Part shown: positions 25,722-33,690 of the stretch, piece by piece
Numbering within the stretch: the stretch's first letter is position 1
How the letters are laid out: the number at the start of each line of letters is the position of its first letter
DNA from: Bog-473 sp963726005
Lineage (GTDB): Bacteria; Actinomycetota; Acidimicrobiia; Acidimicrobiales; RAAP-2
DNA: 64,000 nucleotides
Assembly: GCA_963726005.1 (NCBI GenBank)
Contig: CAVSAT010000015.1
Span: 75,661 to 139,660, forward strand
Direction: 5' to 3'
Program-made: the position numbers and the translations under genes
The notes under the pieces: generated by a model
Seen by the model: the letters and a program-made list of their open reading frames with translations, nothing else
Database searches by the model: none
Told to the model about the DNA's origin: nothing

Positions 25722-26372
25722 ATGCAAGAGCACGAACCCATGACACCGCAGCAGAGAGTGCAACTGAACCACGTTGCCAAGCATCTGCACTCCAAGTTCC
25801 ACGGTATCTTCAGCCTCGAGTCCATCGAAGCGTTCGTGTTCGAAAGCTATGACGAGATTGCGAAGAGGGCCACCGTCACCAAGTGGCTGACTGTCACCGC
25901 CGAGAAGTTCGCCTTGCAGCGCCTCGAAGCGATGGCGCACATCCAGGACCACTCGGGGAAACGAGTGCCGGCGGTGCTTTTCTTATGTGTCCATAACGCA
26001 GGGCGCTCACAGATGGCGTTGGGCTGGTTCAACCACCTGGCCGCAGGTCGTGCCATTGCATGGTCAGGTGGCTCAGAGCCCGGAACCGATATCAACCAAG
26101 ACGTGGTGAACGCGATGGCCGAAATCGGGATCGACATCTCCAAGGAGTTCCCCAAGCCCTGGACGGAAGAGTTCTTGGGCGCGGCGGACGTCGTGGTGAC
26201 GATGGGTTGTGGCGACGCTTGCCCGCTGATATCCGGCAAGCACTACGAGGACTGGGATCTGGAAGATCCGACTGGTAAGTCGCTTGAGGCCATTCGACCA
26301 ATTCGAGAAGAGATCCGTCTGAAGGTCGAAGTGCTCCTCAACCAGCTCAACAGGTCGCATCAGTTTTCATAG
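25722..26372 (+). CDS. arsC: Arsenate reductase (LMW-phosphatase fold) with N-terminal helical domain
   Basis: A 216-residue protein. Residues 1-75 form a helical domain found in actinobacterial arsenate reductases; then the LMW-PTP fold has the P-loop LCVHNAGRSQ (C89, R95, C-x5-R), a second Cys pair C163 and C167 (MGCGDACP) and the DP motif at 182-183. It reduces arsenate to arsenite, with mycothiol or thioredoxin as reductant; the Cys pair favours an intramolecular relay. Base composition is visibly more AT-rich than the neighbours, a sign of recent transfer. GGGGAGGGTC precedes the ATG. It ends 11 bases from the convergent map gene. Confidence 0.93.
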   Translation: MQEHEPMTPQQRVQLNHVAKHLHSKFHGIFSLESIEAFVFESYDEIAKRATVTKWLTVTAEKFALQRLEAMAHIQDHSGKRVPAVLFLCVHNAGRSQMALGWFNHLAAGRAIAWSGGSEPGTDINQDVVNAMAEIGIDISKEFPKPWTEEFLGAADVVVTMGCGDACPLISGKHYEDWDLEDPTGKSLEAIRPIREEIRLKVEVLLNQLNRSHQFS

Positions 26373-26383
26373 AGCGAGATTGA

Positions 26384-27124
26384 CTATGGGACCGTGAAGA
26401 CCTCGGGGCCGTCGGGGGTCACGGCGATCGTGTGCTCGAAGTGGGCCGACAGGCTCCCGTCGGCCGTGACCACGCTCCAGTTGTCGTCGAGCAGGATGGT
26501 CTCGGGCGACCCCGCGTTGACCATGGGCTCGACGGCGAAGACGTTCCCCGTCTTGAGGGTGGGCCCCCTCGTGCCGGGCCAATAGTTGGGGACCTGGGGC
26601 TGCTCGTGCATGGCGGTCCCGATGGCGTGGCCCACGTACTCGCGCACCACGCTGAAGCCCGCGCCCTCGGCGACCAGCTGGACGGCCCGACCGATTTCGT
26701 TGAGGGCGTTGCCCTTGGTCATCTGCTCAATGCCTGCCCACAGGCTGCGCTCGGTGACCTCGAGCAGCTTCTGCGCCTCCTTGGAGATCGTGCCGATGCC
26801 CATGGTGAACGCCGCGTCACCGTGGTAGCCCTCGATGATGGCGCCGCAGTCGATGGAGAGGATGTCCCCCTCTTCGAGCACGTAGGGGCCGGGGATGCCG
26901 TGCACGATCATGGAGTTGGGGGACGTGCAGATCACGGCCGGGAAGCCGTGGTATCCGAGGAAGTTCGAGGTGGCGCCACGACGATCGAGGACCTCGCGGG
27001 CGACCTTGTCGAGCTCCAATGTGGTGACGCCCGGCTTGGCCATGGCCCGGGTGGCCTCGTGCATCTCGGCCACGACCTTGCCGGCACGGCGCATCTTGGC
27101 CAGCTCCTCGTCATTACGCCTCAT
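26384..27124 (-). CDS. map: Methionine aminopeptidase type I
   Basis: A 246-residue metalloprotease that removes the initiator Met. Metal ligands appear in ILSIDCGAIIEGYHGDAAFT (two Asp), VGHAIGTAMHEQPQVPNY (His), VFAVEPMVNAG (Glu) and SAHFEHTIAV (Glu). Standard length for the short type Ia enzyme. The ATG at 27124 overlaps the adk stop by four bases. Normally the next gene would be infA; here the ars cassette starts on the opposite strand instead. Confidence 0.97.
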   Translation of the reverse strand: MRRNDEELAKMRRAGKVVAEMHEATRAMAKPGVTTLELDKVAREVLDRRGATSNFLGYHGFPAVICTSPNSMIVHGIPGPYVLEEGDILSIDCGAIIEGYHGDAAFTMGIGTISKEAQKLLEVTERSLWAGIEQMTKGNALNEIGRAVQLVAEGAGFSVVREYVGHAIGTAMHEQPQVPNYWPGTRGPTLKTGNVFAVEPMVNAGSPETILLDDNWSVVTADGSLSAHFEHTIAVTPDGPEVFTVP

Positions 27125-27819
27125 GGGAAGCTCCCTCCCTCTTCCTCCTTCTTCTTCTGCAGCTGGCGCAGGGCGTCGATCGCGCCTACGACACGGCGCG
27201 TCACGGCGTCGGGCGAGCCCGTGCCGTTGATCTCGGCCAACAGGTTGCGTTCCTTGTACCAGTTGAGCAGCGGGGCCGTCTCCTCCTCATAGAGGTTGAG
27301 CCGGCGCTCGATCGCCTCCTCGGTGTCGTCCTCGCGCTGCACCACCTCGCCGCCGCAGACGTCACAGGTCCAGTTCACCAGCGGCGGCGCCGCGGTCGAG
27401 TAGTTGGCGCCGCAATCGACGCAGACCCGGCGCGACGCCAGGCGTTTCATGACCAGGTTGGTGGGGACCTGCAGATCGATGACCAGGTCGAGGCCGAAGG
27501 GGTCCACGATCTTCTCGAGCACCTCGGCCTGGCCCGTGGTGCGCGGGCAGCCGTCGAGCACGAAGCCGCGGCCGGTGGTGTCGCGCTCGGACAGACGGCC
27601 GCCCACCATCTCCATGACCAGGTCGTCGGGGATGAGCTCGCCCTGCTCCATCAGCACATGCGCGCGCTGGCCAATGGACGAGCGGGACTTCACCTCGCTG
27701 CGCAGCATGTCCCCCGTGGAGACATGCGGCACCACATAGTGGTGCGAGAGACGCACACATTGCGTCCCCTTGCCGGCCCCCTGCTTGCCGAGGACCACGA
27801 GCCTGACCCCGGGTATCAC
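27121..27819 (-). CDS. adk: Adenylate kinase, zinc-lid type with long C-terminus
   Basis: A 232-residue kinase balancing AMP, ADP and ATP. P-loop GKQGAGKGT (11-19), AMP-binding VSTGDMLRSEV, GFVLDGCPRT, and a LID domain with four Cys (CVDCGANYS ... CDVCGGE) that likely bind zinc. RRLNLYEEETAPLLNWY is conserved. The C-terminal LRQLQKKKEEEGGSFP is a short extra charged tail. GTG start at 27819; the secY stop is 7 bases upstream. Confidence 0.95.
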   Translation of the reverse strand: MIPGVRLVVLGKQGAGKGTQCVRLSHHYVVPHVSTGDMLRSEVKSRSSIGQRAHVLMEQGELIPDDLVMEMVGGRLSERDTTGRGFVLDGCPRTTGQAEVLEKIVDPFGLDLVIDLQVPTNLVMKRLASRRVCVDCGANYSTAAPPLVNWTCDVCGGEVVQREDDTEEAIERRLNLYEEETAPLLNWYKERNLLAEINGTGSPDAVTRRVVGAIDALRQLQKKKEEEGGSFP

Positions 27820-27825
27820 CGACGC

Positions 27826-29112
27826 CTACTTGAGGAAACCCTCGTAGTTGCGCATCATCAGCTGGCTGTCGATCTGGCGCATCGTCTCGAGGGCGACACC
27901 CACCGAGATCAACAACGTCGTCCCGTAGAAGGGGAAGCGATTGAGGTGCCAGAGCGCCATGAGGAGCGACGGCACCACGGCGACCGAGCCGAGGAACAGG
28001 GCGCCCACGACCGTGATGCGGCTGAGGATGTGCGCGAAGTACCGCTCGGTGGGCGGTCCGGGCCGGATGCCCGGGACGAACCCGCCCTGCTTGCGGATCA
28101 GGTCGGCCTGCTGGTGCGGGTCGAAGGCGACATAGACGTAGAAGAACGTGAACATCACGATGAGCAGGAAGTAGGCGGCGATGTAGAAGAAGCTGGTCGG
28201 CGTCAGGCTGGTGCGCACGAAATTCTGGAACCAGTTCCACGGGACCACGTTGGAGAGCAGGACCGGGATGTAGAGCACCGAGCTGGCGAAGATGATCGGG
28301 ATCACGCCGGACTGGTTCACCTTCAGCGGGATGTACGTGGAGCTGCCGCCGTACATTCGCCGCCCCACGACGCGACGGGCAAAGGTCACGGGTATCCGGC
28401 GTTGGCCCTGGTCCATGAAGACGATGAAGACCAAGAGGACGAGGGAGACGATGATGATGATCGTGAATTTGGCCTTGCCGCCCTCCTCGTAGATGGCCTT
28501 GAAGCCGGTGGGGATGGCCGCCACCACGTTGGCGAAGATCAGGATCGACATCCCCTGGCCGATGCCACGCTGGGTGATGAGCTCGGCCAGCCACATGACG
28601 AAGGCGGTCCCCGCCGTGAGGATCAACACCATGAAGAGGGCCAGCGGCCAGTTGAAGGTCGGGATCAGGTCGACGCTCGTACCCAAAAGGGCCGAGTCGT
28701 GACCGTGGAAGGCGTAGACGAGCCCGGAGGACTGCATGACCGCCAGCGCCACGGTCAGGTAGCGCGTGGTCTGCGTGATCTTCTTCTGGCCGACCGCGCC
28801 CTGGTCCCGCCACTCCTCCAGCTTGGGGATCACGGTGGAGAGCAGCTGGATGATGATTGAGCTCGTGATGTAGGGCATGACGCCGAGGCCGAAGACGGCC
28901 AGGCGCACCAGGGCGCCCCCGCTGAAGAGGTTGAGGAACCCGAGCACCCCCGACGCCGAGGCCTGGCTCTCGAGCCCCTGCAGGCGCGACCAGTTGACGC
29001 CGGGCACGGGGACGTTCGCCCCGATCTGGTACAGGGCGATGACGGCCAGCGTGAACACGACCTTGTTGCGAAGGTCGGGAACCCTGAAGATGTTGGCGAG
29101 CCGGGAGAGCAT
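27826..29112 (-). CDS. secY: Protein translocase subunit SecY
   Basis: A 428-residue membrane protein with about ten transmembrane segments forming the Sec channel. Recognisable are the first helix FTLAVIALYQIGANVPVPG, the plug region FSGGALVRLAVFGLGVMPYI, and the C-terminal loops AFDPHQQADLIRKQGGFVPGIRPG that contact SecA and the ribosome. It lies between rplO and adk, the standard spc order, with 32 bases to rplO. Confidence 0.97.
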   Translation of the reverse strand: MLSRLANIFRVPDLRNKVVFTLAVIALYQIGANVPVPGVNWSRLQGLESQASASGVLGFLNLFSGGALVRLAVFGLGVMPYITSSIIIQLLSTVIPKLEEWRDQGAVGQKKITQTTRYLTVALAVMQSSGLVYAFHGHDSALLGTSVDLIPTFNWPLALFMVLILTAGTAFVMWLAELITQRGIGQGMSILIFANVVAAIPTGFKAIYEEGGKAKFTIIIIVSLVLLVFIVFMDQGQRRIPVTFARRVVGRRMYGGSSTYIPLKVNQSGVIPIIFASSVLYIPVLLSNVVPWNWFQNFVRTSLTPTSFFYIAAYFLLIVMFTFFYVYVAFDPHQQADLIRKQGGFVPGIRPGPPTERYFAHILSRITVVGALFLGSVAVVPSLLMALWHLNRFPFYGTTLLISVGVALETMRQIDSQLMMRNYEGFLK

Positions 29113-29144
29113 CGCGTCCTCTCAGTGCCTGCCCAGGGGGGTCA

Positions 29145-29633
29145 CTAGCGGTTCATCAGGGCATTGCCCGAGGCGGGCGGGCGCCCGTGCGCGAATGGCA
29201 ACGGCACCCGCTCGACGCTACCGCCCGCGGCCGTGATGGCCGCCTCGGCCCCCTTGGAGAACGCATGTGCCGAGACCCGGACCGGGCGGCTGAGCGACCC
29301 CTGGCCCAGGATCTTGACCAGGCCCTTCGGGCGCACCAGACCGGCCTCCACCAGGGACTCCACGGTGACCACGTCGGCGCCCAGCGCGTCCAGCGCGCCC
29401 ACGTTGACCGGGGTGTAGGCGACCCGGAAGGGGTTTTTGAACCCCTTCAGCTTGGGGATGCGCTGCATCAGCGGGAGCTGGCCGCCCTCGAACCCGGCCG
29501 GCACGGTGCCACGCGCCTTCTGGCCCTTCATGCCCCGGCCCGCCGTCTTGTGGCCCTTGCCCCCGGTGCCTCGGCCGACGCGGCGCTTGGCCGTGGTCGC
29601 GCCCTTGGGCGGCGCCAGATCGTGGAGCTTCAC
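29145..29633 (-). CDS. rplO: 50S ribosomal protein L15
   Basis: About 162 residues: VKLHDLAPPKGATTAKRRVGRG, HKTAGRGMKGQKARG and EGGQLPLMQRIPKLKGFKNPF are the L15 signature stretches; the C-terminal half is the globular domain. The GTG at 29633 overlaps the rpmD TGA as GTGA, which fixes the start; further upstream reading is not L15. The C-terminal AHGRPPASGNALMNR is longer than in E. coli. Confidence 0.96.
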   Translation of the reverse strand: MKLHDLAPPKGATTAKRRVGRGTGGKGHKTAGRGMKGQKARGTVPAGFEGGQLPLMQRIPKLKGFKNPFRVAYTPVNVGALDALGADVVTVESLVEAGLVRPKGLVKILGQGSLSRPVRVSAHAFSKGAEAAITAAGGSVERVPLPFAHGRPPASGNALMNR

Positions 29634-29851
29634 TTCGAGACCTCCTCGACGCTGATCAGGTGCGGCACGCGGGCCAGCATGCCCCTGATTTCGGGGCGAT
29701 CCGGCAGCTCGTTGGACTGGCCGATGCCACGCAGGCCCAGCGCCCGCAACGTGCCGCGGTGCTTGGGCTTGCTGCCGATGGCCGAGCGCGTCTGGGTCAC
29801 GAGCAGCAAGGACTCCCCCGACCCCTTCTTGGTGTTTGCCCTCGGTGCCAC
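29630..29851 (-). CDS. rpmD: 50S ribosomal protein L30
   Basis: A 73-residue L30 starting at GTG 29851: SLLLVTQTRSAIGSKPKHRGTLRALGLRGIGQSNELPDRPEIRGMLARVPHLISVEEV. The conserved IG-x-xxxR-xTL-xxLGL segment is clear. It is slightly longer than the 60-residue norm because of a 12-residue N-terminus. It overlaps rplO by four bases and lies three bases from the rpsE stop. Confidence 0.93.
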   Translation of the reverse strand: MAPRANTKKGSGESLLLVTQTRSAIGSKPKHRGTLRALGLRGIGQSNELPDRPEIRGMLARVPHLISVEEVSK

Positions 29852-29853
29852 GG

Positions 29854-30405
29854 TCAGCGCGTCTCCGCCGCGAAGAGATCCGTCTCGCGCTTGCGCTCGC
29901 GATAGGCCCGTAGCACGCCACCGGGCGTCACTTCGTCGGCCGCCTTGCCACGCAGCGCAGCCACCTCGTCCGGACGCCGCAGCTGCTTGAGACCCGCGAT
30001 GGTGGCGTGGGCCACGTTGATGCCGTTCGACGAGCCCAGCGACTTGGCCAGGATGTCGCGGATGCCGGCCATCTCGAGGATGTGACGCGCCGCGCCGCCG
30101 GCGATGACGCCGGTGCCCGGGGCAGCCGGCTTCAGCAGCACACGGCCGGCACCGCTCTCGCCGATGACGGGGTGCACGATGGTGCTGCCCGCCAGGGGCA
30201 CTTCGAAGAGGTTCTTGCGCGCCTCTTCGATCCCCTTTTGGACGGCGAGCCCGGCCTCCTTCGCCTTGCCGTAGCCGAGGCCGACCTTGCCGTTCCCGTC
30301 GCCCACCACCATGAGTGCGGCGAACGAGAACCGACGGCCGCCCTTGACGACCTTCGCCACCCGGTTCACCTTGATGGTGCGCTCTTCGTACTGTGTGTCG
30401 ACCAT
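29854..30405 (-). CDS. rpsE: 30S ribosomal protein S5
   Basis: A 183-residue S5: EERTIKVNRVAKVVKGGRRFSFAALMVVGDGNGKVGLGYGKAKE (N-terminal RNA-binding domain) and VLLKPAAPGTGVIAGGAARHILEMAGIRDILAKSLGSSN (fidelity-linked C-terminal domain). Next to L18 (2-base gap) and L30, the usual spc order. ATG at 30405. Confidence 0.98.
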   Translation of the reverse strand: MVDTQYEERTIKVNRVAKVVKGGRRFSFAALMVVGDGNGKVGLGYGKAKEAGLAVQKGIEEARKNLFEVPLAGSTIVHPVIGESGAGRVLLKPAAPGTGVIAGGAARHILEMAGIRDILAKSLGSSNGINVAHATIAGLKQLRRPDEVAALRGKAADEVTPGGVLRAYRERKRETDLFAAETR

Positions 30406-30407
30406 GC

Positions 30408-30782
30408 TCAGAACTCCAGTCCCTCGGCCCGTGCCGCGTCAGCCAGGACGGCGACACGACCGTGGTACACGAACCCCCCACGGTCGAACACCACTGTGCT
30501 GATCCCGGCCGCCTTGGCCCTGGACCCGAGCAGGTGACCGACCGATTCTGCGCCCGTCACGTTACCGCCACCGCCCTTGGCCAAAGACGCGTGCAGATCG
30601 GGCTCGACCGACGACGCCGAGACCAGCGTCCGGCCGGCGGTGTCGTCGATGAGCTGGGCCGAGATGTGGCGGTTGGACCGGTGCACGGCCAGCCGGGGGC
30701 ACTCGGCAGTGCCGCTGACCTTGGTGCGCACGCGGTCGTGGCGCCGGAGGCGCAGCCGGGTGCGATCGCTCGTGCGTGCCAT
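30408..30782 (-). CDS. rplR: 50S ribosomal protein L18
   Basis: About 124 residues: RLRRHDRVRTKVSGTAECPRLAVHRSNRHISAQLIDDTAGRTLVSAS, then ESVGHLLGSRAKAAGISTVVFDRGGFVYHGRVAVLADAAREGL-type C-terminus, a 5S rRNA-binding protein. The ATG at 30782 shares a base with the rplF stop (TAATG), which decides the start over upstream frames. Confidence 0.97.
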   Translation of the reverse strand: MARTSDRTRLRLRRHDRVRTKVSGTAECPRLAVHRSNRHISAQLIDDTAGRTLVSASSVEPDLHASLAKGGGGNVTGAESVGHLLGSRAKAAGISTVVFDRGGFVYHGRVAVLADAARAEGLEF

Positions 30783-31321
30783 TACTTCGCTGCCTTTCCT
30801 GCCTTGCGCAGCACCCGCTCGTTCGCGTAACGCACGCCCTTGCCCTTGTAGGGCTCGGGCTTGCGCAGCTTGCGGATGTCCGCGGCCACCTGGCCGACCT
30901 TCTCCTTGTCGATGCCTCTGACGAGGATGCGGGTCGGGACGGGCACCTCGAAGGTGATTCCTTCGGGCGCGTCGACCTGGACGGGGTGGGAGAAGCCGAG
31001 CGCCAACTCGAGCGAGCTTGGGCCCTTGGCGGTGGCGCGGTAGCCGACGCCGACGATCTCGAGCTCCTTGGAGAAGCCCTCGGTCACCCCCGAGACCATG
31101 TTGGCCACGAGGGAGCGCGACAGGCCGTGCAGCGCACGGTGACGGCGCTCGTCGTCGGGCCGGGTCACCACGAGCGTGTCGCCCTCTTGCGCGATCGTGA
31201 TTCCCTCGGGGAGATCGCGCTCCAGGATGCCCTGGGGACCCTTGACGTTGACCGTCGCCCCGCTGAGGGTGACAGTGACGCCGGAGGGCACCGCGATGGG
31301 CGAGCGTCCGACGCGCGACAT
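30782..31321 (-). CDS. rplF: 50S ribosomal protein L6
   Basis: A 179-residue L6 with its two tandem alpha/beta domains: MSRVGRSPIAVPSGVTVTL start, RALHGLSRSLVANMVSGVTEGFSKELEIVGVGYRA in the middle and PEPYKGKGVRYANERVLRKAGKAAK near the end. It binds the sarcin-ricin region near the factor-binding site. ATG at 31321; 39 bases from rpsH. Confidence 0.98.
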   Translation of the reverse strand: MSRVGRSPIAVPSGVTVTLSGATVNVKGPQGILERDLPEGITIAQEGDTLVVTRPDDERRHRALHGLSRSLVANMVSGVTEGFSKELEIVGVGYRATAKGPSSLELALGFSHPVQVDAPEGITFEVPVPTRILVRGIDKEKVGQVAADIRKLRKPEPYKGKGVRYANERVLRKAGKAAK

Positions 31322-31360
31322 CAGGCCTCCCCCCGTGTCGCTGCGGCGCGGGTCCTGTGA

Positions 31361-31765
31361 CTACCAGACATGGCACAACACCTCTCCGCCCAGGTGTTTG
31401 CGGCGCGCCTCGGCGTCGGTCACCAAACCCTGGCTGGTGGAGACCACGGCCACGCCCATGCCGCCCAGCACGCGCGGCATCCCGTCGGCGCGGGCGTAAA
31501 TGCGCAGGCCCGGCTTCGAGACGCGCTTGATCCCGGCGATGGTCCTCGTGCGGTCGCCGGAGTACTTCATGACGATCTCGAGGGTGGTGCCGGGCTTGCC
31601 CACGTTCGGCTCGACGTTGTAGCCGGCAATGAAGCCCTCCCGCTCCAGAATGGAGGCAAGGGACTCCTTGAGCTTGGAGCCGGGCATGCGCACGGTGTCG
31701 AACATGGCGGAGTTCGCGTTGCGGATCCGGGTGAGCATGTCCGCGATGGGGTCAGTCATCGTCAT
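31361..31765 (-). CDS. rpsH: 30S ribosomal protein S8
   Basis: A 134-residue S8: MTDPIADMLTRIRNANSAMFDTVRMPGSKLKESLASILEREGF at the start and GLRIYARADGMPRVLGGMGVAVVSTSQGLVTDAEARRKHLGGEVLCHVW at the end, a primary 16S central-domain binder. ATG at 31765 (MTMTDPIAD), with a second ATG two codons on. Six bases from rpsN. Confidence 0.98.
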   Translation of the reverse strand: MTMTDPIADMLTRIRNANSAMFDTVRMPGSKLKESLASILEREGFIAGYNVEPNVGKPGTTLEIVMKYSGDRTRTIAGIKRVSKPGLRIYARADGMPRVLGGMGVAVVSTSQGLVTDAEARRKHLGGEVLCHVW

Positions 31766-31771
31766 GGCGGC

Positions 31772-31957
31772 CTACCAGCTCGCCTTCGTCACGCCGGGCA
31801 CCTCGCCCGCGTGCACCATGACGCGCAGGCAGATGCGGCACAGCCCGAACTTGCGGTACACGGCCTTCGGCCGTCCACACCGCTGGCACCGGGTGTATCC
31901 CCGCACCTTGAACTTGGGAGTGCGCTGCTGCTTCTCGATCAATGCCTTCTTCGCCAT
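31772..31957 (-). CDS. rpsN: 30S ribosomal protein S14, zinc type
   Basis: A 61-residue S14 with both C-x2-C zinc pairs (CQRCGRP and CRICLR) in the zinc-bearing short form (also called rpsZ). MAKKALIEKQQRTPKFKVRGYTRC begins it and GEVPGVTKASW is the conserved end. Length is the family norm. It is the constitutive zinc-dependent type common in actinobacteria and firmicutes. Confidence 0.98.
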   Translation of the reverse strand: MAKKALIEKQQRTPKFKVRGYTRCQRCGRPKAVYRKFGLCRICLRVMVHAGEVPGVTKASW

Positions 31958-31961
31958 GTTG

Positions 31962-32534
31962 CTACCTGGTCTCCTGTCGGAACGGAAAGCCGAACGCTGC
32001 CAGGAACGCCCGTCCTTCCTCGTTGGTGCGTGCGGTGGTGACGATGGTGATGTCCATGCCGCGGGTCGTGTCGATCTTGTCGTAATCGATCTCGGGGAAG
32101 ATCAGCTGCTCGGTGACCCCGAAGGTGTAATTGCCGTGGCCGTCGAACGACCGGGGCGAAAGACCCCGGAAGTCGCGGATGCGGGGGATGGCCAGGCTGA
32201 GCAGGCGGTCGAAGAACTCCCAGGCCCGGTCCCCCCGCAGCGTCGCCTTGACCCCGATGCTCTGCCCCTCGCGCAGCTTGAAGCCGGCGATCGACTTCTT
32301 GGCCCGGGTCACGATGGGCTTCTGGCCGGTGATGGTCTGAAGGTCGCGCTGGGCCCCCTCAATGAGCGAGGCCTGCTGGGTGGCCCGGCCCACGCCCATG
32401 TTGATGACGATCTTCTCCAGCCGTGGCACCTCCATGACATTGCTGAGGCCCAGATCCCCCTTGAGCCGGTCCCGCACCTCCGTCAGGTAGCGCTCCTTGA
32501 GCCGGGGCCGCGCCGGCGCGCTGGTCGTGCTCAC
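31962..32534 (-). CDS. rplE: 50S ribosomal protein L5
   Basis: About 190 residues: PRLKERYLTEVRDRL, VPRLEKIVINMGVGRATQ, ITGQKPIVTRAKKSIAGFKLREG, FEFFDRLLSLAIPRIRDFRGL-like core and GMDITIVTTARTNEEGRAFLAAFGFPF at the end. L5 binds 5S rRNA and contacts P-site tRNA. The GTG at 32534 overlaps the rplX TGA (GTGA). Confidence 0.97.
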   Translation of the reverse strand: MSTTSAPARPRLKERYLTEVRDRLKGDLGLSNVMEVPRLEKIVINMGVGRATQQASLIEGAQRDLQTITGQKPIVTRAKKSIAGFKLREGQSIGVKATLRGDRAWEFFDRLLSLAIPRIRDFRGLSPRSFDGHGNYTFGVTEQLIFPEIDYDKIDTTRGMDITIVTTARTNEEGRAFLAAFGFPFRQETR

Positions 32535-32839
32535 AGCTCGGCCCCGCACTTCTTGCAGACGCGCACCTTCTCGCCGTCCTCCTCGAAGCGGTACCCGGCG
32601 CGCGTGGGCTTGTCGCAGCTCTTGCAGACCAGGGCCACCGTCGAGACGTGGACGGGCATGAACTTGTCGATCACGCCCCCCTGCTGGGTGGCACGGGTCG
32701 GCTTGGCATGGCGCTTGGCCACGTTGACACCCTCGAGGATGACCCGCTCGCGCGACGGGATGGCGCGCACCACCTCGGCCTTCTTGCCCTTGTCCTTGCC
32801 GGACAGGACGATCACCTGGTCTCCCTTGTGGATCCGCAT
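32531..32839 (-). CDS. rplX: 50S ribosomal protein L24
   Basis: A 102-residue L24 with KOW motif IHKGDQVIVLSGKDKGKKAEVVRAIP, GVNVAKRHAKPT and the C-terminal zinc-like Cys pairs ALVCKSCDKPTRAG and VRVCKKCGAEL. It initiates 50S assembly near the tunnel exit. ATG at 32839 directly abuts the rplN stop. Confidence 0.97.
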   Translation of the reverse strand: MRIHKGDQVIVLSGKDKGKKAEVVRAIPSRERVILEGVNVAKRHAKPTRATQQGGVIDKFMPVHVSTVALVCKSCDKPTRAGYRFEEDGEKVRVCKKCGAEL

Positions 32840-33208
32840 TTAAAGCACCTCCGGAGCGAGCGACACGATGCGCATGAAGCGCTTGTCGCGCAGCTCGCGG
32901 CCCACGGGCCCGAAGATGCGGGTCCCGCGCGGCTGTTGCTGGTCGTTGATGAGCACGGCTGCGTTCTCGTCGAAGCGGATGTAGCTCCCGTCGGGACGCC
33001 GCTTCTCCTTCTTGGTGCGGACGACGACGCATTTGACGACGTCGCCCTTCTTGACGGCGGCACCGGGAATGGCGTCCTTGACCGTGGCCACGAACACGTC
33101 GCCGATGCTGGCGTAGCGCCGGCGCGACCCGCCGAGAACGCGGATGCACAGCACCTCGCGCGCACCCGAGTTGTCGGCCACCCGCAGCCGGGATTCCTGC
33201 TGGATCAT
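32840..33208 (-). CDS. rplN: 50S ribosomal protein L14
   Basis: A 122-residue L14: MIQQESRLRVADNSGAREVLCIRVLGGSRRRYASIGD start and GTRIFGPVGRELRDKRFMRIVSLAPEVL end. It is an intersubunit-bridge protein. The ATG at 33208 overlaps the rpsQ stop by four bases. Exactly the family length. Confidence 0.98.
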   Translation of the reverse strand: MIQQESRLRVADNSGAREVLCIRVLGGSRRRYASIGDVFVATVKDAIPGAAVKKGDVVKCVVVRTKKEKRRPDGSYIRFDENAAVLINDQQQPRGTRIFGPVGRELRDKRFMRIVSLAPEVL

Positions 33209-33690
33209 CGGGCCCGCTCCACCACTTCCGTCAGGCGCCAGCGCTTGAGCTTGGAGAGGGGTCGGGTCTCTTGCACCCGGACCCGGTCGCCCACCTTGGC
33301 GCTGTCCTCGGCGTCGTGCACGTAGAGCTTCTTGGTGCGCTGCACGGTCTTGCCGTACTTGCGGTGGCGCACCCGCTCGACCACGGCCACGACGACCGTC
33401 GAGGACATGGCGTCGGAGACGACGATGCCCTCGCGCACCTTGCGCCGATTGGCGCGCGGACCGCCCTCCTCGTGAGCCGCCTCACCGGCGGGGGCGGCGG
33501 CGGTGGGAACCGGGACCGCCGCTTCCACGTCGCTTGCCGGCAACTCCTTGGCCGCTTCGGCCTCGACGGCTTCGAGCGCCCGCGCCGCGTCCGCCGCGGC
33601 GGCCTTGGCGGCGTCCACGGCCTCGTCGGCCGCTGCGTCGTTCACGGTGTCTTCGTTCTCTGTGTCGGTGTCTGGGGTCTCGTCGGCCAT
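33205..33690 (-). CDS. rpsQ: 30S ribosomal protein S17 with 80-residue N-terminal acidic extension
   Basis: A 161-residue protein whose residues 80-161 are a standard S17 (RRKVREGIVVSDAMSSTVVVAVVERVRHRKYGKTVQRTKKLYVHD). Residues 1-78 are an Asp/Glu- and Ala-rich, low-complexity stretch (MADETPDTDTENEDTV, AADEAVDAAKAAAAD). S17 is normally 80-110 residues. No good internal start with a ribosome-binding site precedes the core, and the ATG at 33690 overlaps the rpmC stop, so the long form is probably real. The extension would protrude from the 30S surface. Confidence 0.94.
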   Translation of the reverse strand: MADETPDTDTENEDTVNDAAADEAVDAAKAAAADAARALEAVEAEAAKELPASDVEAAVPVPTAAAPAGEAAHEEGGPRANRRKVREGIVVSDAMSSTVVVAVVERVRHRKYGKTVQRTKKLYVHDAEDSAKVGDRVRVQETRPLSKLKRWRLTEVVERAR

